A stretch of 64,000 nt of DNA from the NCBI GenBank assembly GCA_003439945.1, contig QVRM01002098.1:186001-250000 (forward strand), given 5' to 3'. Positions 59,906-64,000 of the stretch are shown in pieces. This DNA comes from Dermanyssus gallinae (Eukaryota > Arthropoda > Arachnida > Mesostigmata > Dermanyssidae). The notes beneath the pieces were generated by a model. The model ran no database searches and had not been told where the DNA came from. It saw only the letters and a list, made by a program, of their open reading frames with translations. A program made the position numbers and the translations under genes. How positions within the stretch are numbered: the stretch's first letter is position 1; each line of letters opens with the position of its first letter.

Positions 59906-62801
59906 GTACGGTATATACATCTGTTTGTTGCTGATGCTCAAATTGGTTGTATATATATATATATATATATGCGTTTACCTATTATCAAGGTAAACATTTA
60001 CATGCGTAACGTATTTACTATACCGTGGTTGGCCGTCGCCGAACTTGGTTCCATGGAAAGTTTAAATTTAGTTTGCAACTCACGTTCGTATAAGGTTAGT
60101 TAGCGCTTAGTTATTAGTTAGTTACGCAGCCGATGTTATGCAGTTATGAAGCATGCGGGCACCTAAAAAAAGCGCTGTTCGCACACGCCCGAACAGTGTA
60201 TACTCAGTCAAGCCAATAAAACGGAGTTTCGCAGGAGAAAAACATTTTACAACATATAATTAGTATACAGAGTTTTTTTTCTGGTAATGAAGAGCACCTT
60301 CTATTGTGGGCTGTTCTGCCTTGGTCTGGGTCCGATTTGTTCAACTTCTCGACGCAAACTAACCCCACTGACAGGCGCCGTACTATCTAGTTGTCATACG
60401 CCAGACTTCTCGTTATGCATCAGCCGCTGTTGTTTTTTGCTAGTTTTGTTCTAGAACGAAGATTAGTATTTCGTTTTGTAAGGGAGAGCGAAGAGCGAAG
60501 AAGCCTTCTCTACCACTTCACTTAAGTGCGAACATCTTCCAGGCGGAACTAGACACAACGGATTTTAATAGAGCTCGAGAGGGTGTATAGGCACCGTTGT
60601 TACTCCTATTACTAGTACTACAAGCATTGCTGCTTTGGTGTCCCAGCAATGACAACAGGAAAATCGTACGCCGCCGACAACATTCTAGACGACAACGGCA
60701 AGAATGCGCGCCGTCCGCCGAAGGCTATCGCCAGTCTCGGGCCTCATTGACAAGAGCGTGAAGTCAGACGAACTTCAGAATTGACTGAACTTCACACACA
60801 CACACTGGCGGCACACAGTGGCCGCAGTGGGGTCTGGGATGACCACATAGGACTGCCACGACAACGCACGGCGCGTGCGGATGAGGTGTCATCGCAATAT
60901 CGTTATGGACAACGGCAGACGATGAGGTACCTATGCTATCTTGCGATCTTCGGAACTGCCCGGTCGACCACCTAATTCCGCTGGCGGCGGAACTGAGGTC
61001 TCTGCCAGCAACTGCAGCGTCAACAACAACAACAACAACATTGGCAGAAATCTGTTGTTGTCTCTTCTCTCTCTCTCTCTCTCTCCGGTTGAGAATGACA
61101 AGAATAACCGGGCTGGACACCTACGCACGCTCGTTGTTCCGGAGCGATTGGCGGGGTGGGTATAACGTAGAGTACGTCAGGGGACCTTGACGTGCAGAGC
61201 AAAGCACAGTGAGATTAGCACTAGCACCTGGGCCAACTGAGCCTCCTTTCTTGTCTAGCTCGAGCTCCTGTGGCTCAATCATTATCACTTGAATGGTGCG
61301 CACGAGGCACGAAAAGAAAAAGAATGGTGGCAGATAGAAACATACAGAAAGAGAGCGTTAGAGAGAGAGATGGAAAGAGAGAGAGAGAGAAGTGAAAGAC
61401 GACACCTTGAACAAAGTTCAAGACCTGTGGATATGTGAATTGCCTGATCGCTCTGTCTGGATAGCCAGCGATTGGAGATGAACACGGAAGTCGGCGAGCG
61501 TACACCATGGCACTTTGGCACCCCCACCATCTCTCGGAATCCTACCATATTCCTGTTCTGTACGGCCGCCTCAAGGCCAGACGAGTGGTCTGCTGTGTTT
61601 CTAGCCCTGCTAGCGTCTGTCTGCTTGCATTTTCTGTCTCTTCTAGCACGACATTCTACCTCGTTGGCTAATTGCTCAATCAGTTCGGAGATGATGTGGG
61701 TAATAAGAGTAGTCAGTTAAAAAAAGTTGGTGGTGATGAGGATAGATGCATTGTGCCATACTACGGTTTCTAATCTTACATATTGCGTTACCTTCACAAC
61801 TAATACGTTTCTTCGGTTATTCATTGCGACAAGTCAGGTCAGAGACGAACTCGATTGTCATTCAACGACGATGTAGCCCCCTTTCAAGTCACCGCCTCAC
61901 TCTGGCTTTGACCAAGCAATTTTCGAATATGGATGCAAAATGTGTGTTTCTCCACTACCCAAATACATGCATGCGAGGCGGATACACAGAGTAACATTCG
62001 AGGGCATCGTACCCTTACCATCGTTTCGAGGCTGAGAGAAACAAGCCTGACTTCCTTTGTCGACTGTTACTGTGGTTGGCCACCCCACCCCGTTGGGATA
62101 TGGCAATGCAATCGTGTAGTGCCTAAGATCTCAATTACTCGTGAGTAAGCTCTGCTTGAAGTAGCCACCTTACGGTTATATTATCCGATAGTATTTGTAC
62201 TTACAGTATATGTTCAAAGACAATACATGTCTAGATATCCCGAAACCGAGCAAGATGGCTTTGTGGCAAAGCCTTTGTCTTTCATTCGGGAGGCCTGGGT
62301 TCGAGACCCAGACCTGCCACTCTTAAATTGGTTTGCATGGTTTCCAATTTAGAAAAGGTAAATGCCGCAGTGGAAATAAAAATCAGCCATGACATGAAAA
62401 AAAACCGTACACGGGCATTAGTCTTACGGAAGAAAAAAATGATATATTGTCCAGTAGAACACACTGTCACCACCACCACTAATCATAAGCTCGTATGAAA
62501 GCTTTTCTTGCCCCTTGAAACTGCTACAGTCCATCATTGATGTGTTATAAGCGTGCTTTATTTTATTCTGTTGTTGTTTAGTTTTTGGGACCGTTTGCAC
62601 ACGATTTACGGCTGGATTTGCGTGTGTTTATTTGAGCGAGTGTGCGAGTTTGTGTGCGGTGTCATCGCCGGTCATGCGCTGGACAAAAGTGCACGCACCT
62701 CCGACAGAAGGATGCTCGGATGCTTTTTAGAGCCAGCAAAGCTCATATTAGGCCTGATATATAACTGCCCGAAACGTTGGCGTGTTCCTCCTTCCGGACA
62801 G
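59906..62801 (+). other. Intron 13
   Basis: Contains a (TA)n tract near 59950-59970, (CA)n near 60794, a CT-rich tract at 61068-61086, a GA-rich tract near 61360-61390 and the SINE-A copy at 62250-62410. Frames of 60-118 residues are unsupported. Confidence 0.6.
62250..62410 (+). mobile_element. tRNA-derived SINE, family A, copy 2
   Basis: Head GATGGCTTTGTGGCAAAGCC, then TTTCATTCGGGAGGCCTGGG and GGTTCGAGACCCAGACC (intact B box). The body is CCACTCTTAAATTGG, TTTGCATGGTTTCC, GGTAAATGCCGCAGTGG and CATGACATGAAAAAAAAC. It is collinear with the minus-strand copy at 11392-11549, including the tRNA-unrelated body, and ends in an A-run. Confidence 0.9.
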
Positions 62802-62964
62802 GCAGCTGCGGCACCCCACGCGAGTCAAGTTCAGGCGGCGCTAGAAAGAGCCCAATGCGTCGCTGGTGCTGAGGCAGAATCCGCGGTGGACGTTATGTGC
62901 TCGCCTGTGGACTGCTCTGCACCGGTCGCGCAGCCCCAACCAATCTCAATCGCTGTACAGACTG
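62802..62964 (+). CDS. Exon 14 of the 3' exon series
   Basis: Acceptor CCTCCTTCCGGACAG with a good pyrimidine tract; phase 0. The peptide is AAAAPHASQVQAALERAQCV, AGAEAESAVDVMCSPVDCSA, PVAQPQPISIAVQT. The donor ACTG|GTAAGT leaves one base. The frame also stays open upstream into the intron, but the acceptor and composition define the exon. No known domain. Confidence 0.65.
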
Positions 62965-63632
62965 GTAAGTGGATCACTGGTACGTTTTGCCGATACGATT
63001 AGTGCCACCTCCTATCCTATATATGTAGATATCTTCTAAGAGGATAAGCTCAGAAATAAGGTTTGGCGCGGCATTGCGCGAATTGAGTTTAAGCTTGACC
63101 TGCTCCAGTCAGAATAATGAACACTCACTATGTAGTCAGTGCTTACTAGCAGTCTATGTCCTACCTAGAATGAAAAATATTTTTTAAAGAGGCTGTTTTT
63201 AGCTCATTTTCTAATACCCTATCTAATCTTGGGTTTTCTGCGTTTTTTATTGTGAAAAAGCAACATTGCCAACAACTGCAAAATGTGATTCATAGTATTG
63301 TACAGAAGGCGCAATCTAAGCAAATGTTTCCTCTTAACTGGCGTCAACTCATCCTCTCATCTTTGCCAACGTATATGCTCCCTATTTTTCCGTCATGTGC
63401 ATGTTTAGTCTATGCTGACGACCAAAAACAAATTAAAAAATATATTTTACTATATTTTTTTCCACTTTGTTTACTATATTTGAACACACGACATGCCAGT
63501 AAAGTAACTTAATAGTTCTAAATGGTGGCCGTCACTGTTGGAATTAGATCACCAGGGAGAGTGCCAGAGATGAATCGTTAGAAACGAATTATATATTGTT
63601 TTCTTTTCTATGTGTTCGTCGATCCGGGTTAG

Positions 63633-63759
63633 AAGGCGGTAGTCGTGGTAATGTGAAAAGGTGCGCTAATCCACTGTGCTCGTATCGCGGTGAAGAACTT
63701 GCCGAAGGGACCACCTGTGTCTGCAACTCTGGTCTCTACGCGCTTGACGCCCTCGACAG
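63633..63759 (+). CDS. Exon 15 of the 3' exon series (Cys-containing)
   Basis: Acceptor GATCCGGGTTAG|AA supplies two bases that complete a Glu codon with exon 14. The peptide reads EGGSRGNVKRCANPLCSYRG, EELAEGTTCVCNSGLYALDA, LD, and the first two bases of an Arg codon before donor ACAG|GTATGT. Four cysteines in a C-x4-C and C-x-C arrangement could form a small metal site, but I do not recognise a family. The transcript continues past the window. Confidence 0.65.
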
Positions 63760-64000
63760 GTATGTACGTTTGCATATTCTGCTCCGAATGTAAGAAATAT
63801 TATTTCTCCAATGCGTCTGGTCGCGTAAGCGTTGATTTGATTTCATTGAGATAGAGGTTAAAAGCCGTACAGCAGCGAGGCGGTTTTACGTTTTCTGTTT
63901 TCCACAGAACAGAGGCTTGCCTTGCCCAGTGTTTTGTATTGCCGTAGATGTGTACAAGGCAAGCAAATGTGTTTTTTTTTAAATTTGATGTCATGATTTT
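63760..64000 (+). other. Start of the next intron, window edge
   Basis: This follows donor GTATGT. No feature is seen to the end of the window. Confidence 0.5.

Noticed and set aside
1..64000. CRISPR arrays, bacterial operons or prophage
   Set aside because: The window is intron-bearing eukaryotic DNA; the only short regular repeats are microsatellites and one minisatellite.

Overview
This is eukaryotic nuclear DNA from an invertebrate animal, most likely an arthropod. Genes are split by introns of 0.6 to 12.5 kb. (TA)n microsatellites occur about every 2 kb, and there are many decayed LINEs, mariner elements and tRNA-derived SINEs. The translated channel reads as an arthropod-type Shab (Kv2). 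A mite or tick would fit the style of the genome, but nothing here fixes the taxon.

The central gene is a plus-strand voltage-gated potassium channel of the Shab/Kv2 family. Exons 1-5 (9889-10197, 12091-12260, 12839-12962, 14775-14918, 27437-28330) join without a frame break into 547 residues. They give a Gly/Pro-rich N-terminus, the T1 tetramerisation domain, the T1-S1 linker, and S1-S6 in one 894-nt exon with filter TVGYGD and the Kv2-type S6 motif PIP. Exon 6 (35097-35520) begins the cytoplasmic tail with a polyasparagine tract. Exon 7 (42382-42434) is a 53-nt exon encoding a short acidic motif resembling an FFAT (VAP-binding) motif. Exons 8 and 9 (44379-44681, 49786-50040) are phase-compatible but low-complexity.

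A second exon series follows on the same strand (exons 10-15, 55527-63759) and runs off the window. Its five internal junctions all preserve frame. I cannot name its product. It may be the far 3' end of the Shab transcript, because phases also agree across the gap, or a separate gene.

The rest is introns and flanks. LINE relics lie at 1-960, 3060-5310 and 32180-33750. Two dead mariner transposons lie at 10434-11260 and 37716-38500. Three tRNA-derived SINE families are present: A at 11392 and 62250; B at 1553, 6334 and 35985; C as a tandem pair at 36236-36655. There are three inverted-repeat structures built around TA tracts, including a perfect 476-bp palindrome at 56565-57040 inside an intron, and a three-copy 41-bp minisatellite at 48089.

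The points I would look at first are the FFAT-like exon 7 with tandem donors just before it, a cysteine in place of the usual outer-pore tyrosine of Kv2, the perfect intronic palindrome, and the unassigned exon chain at the 3' end.
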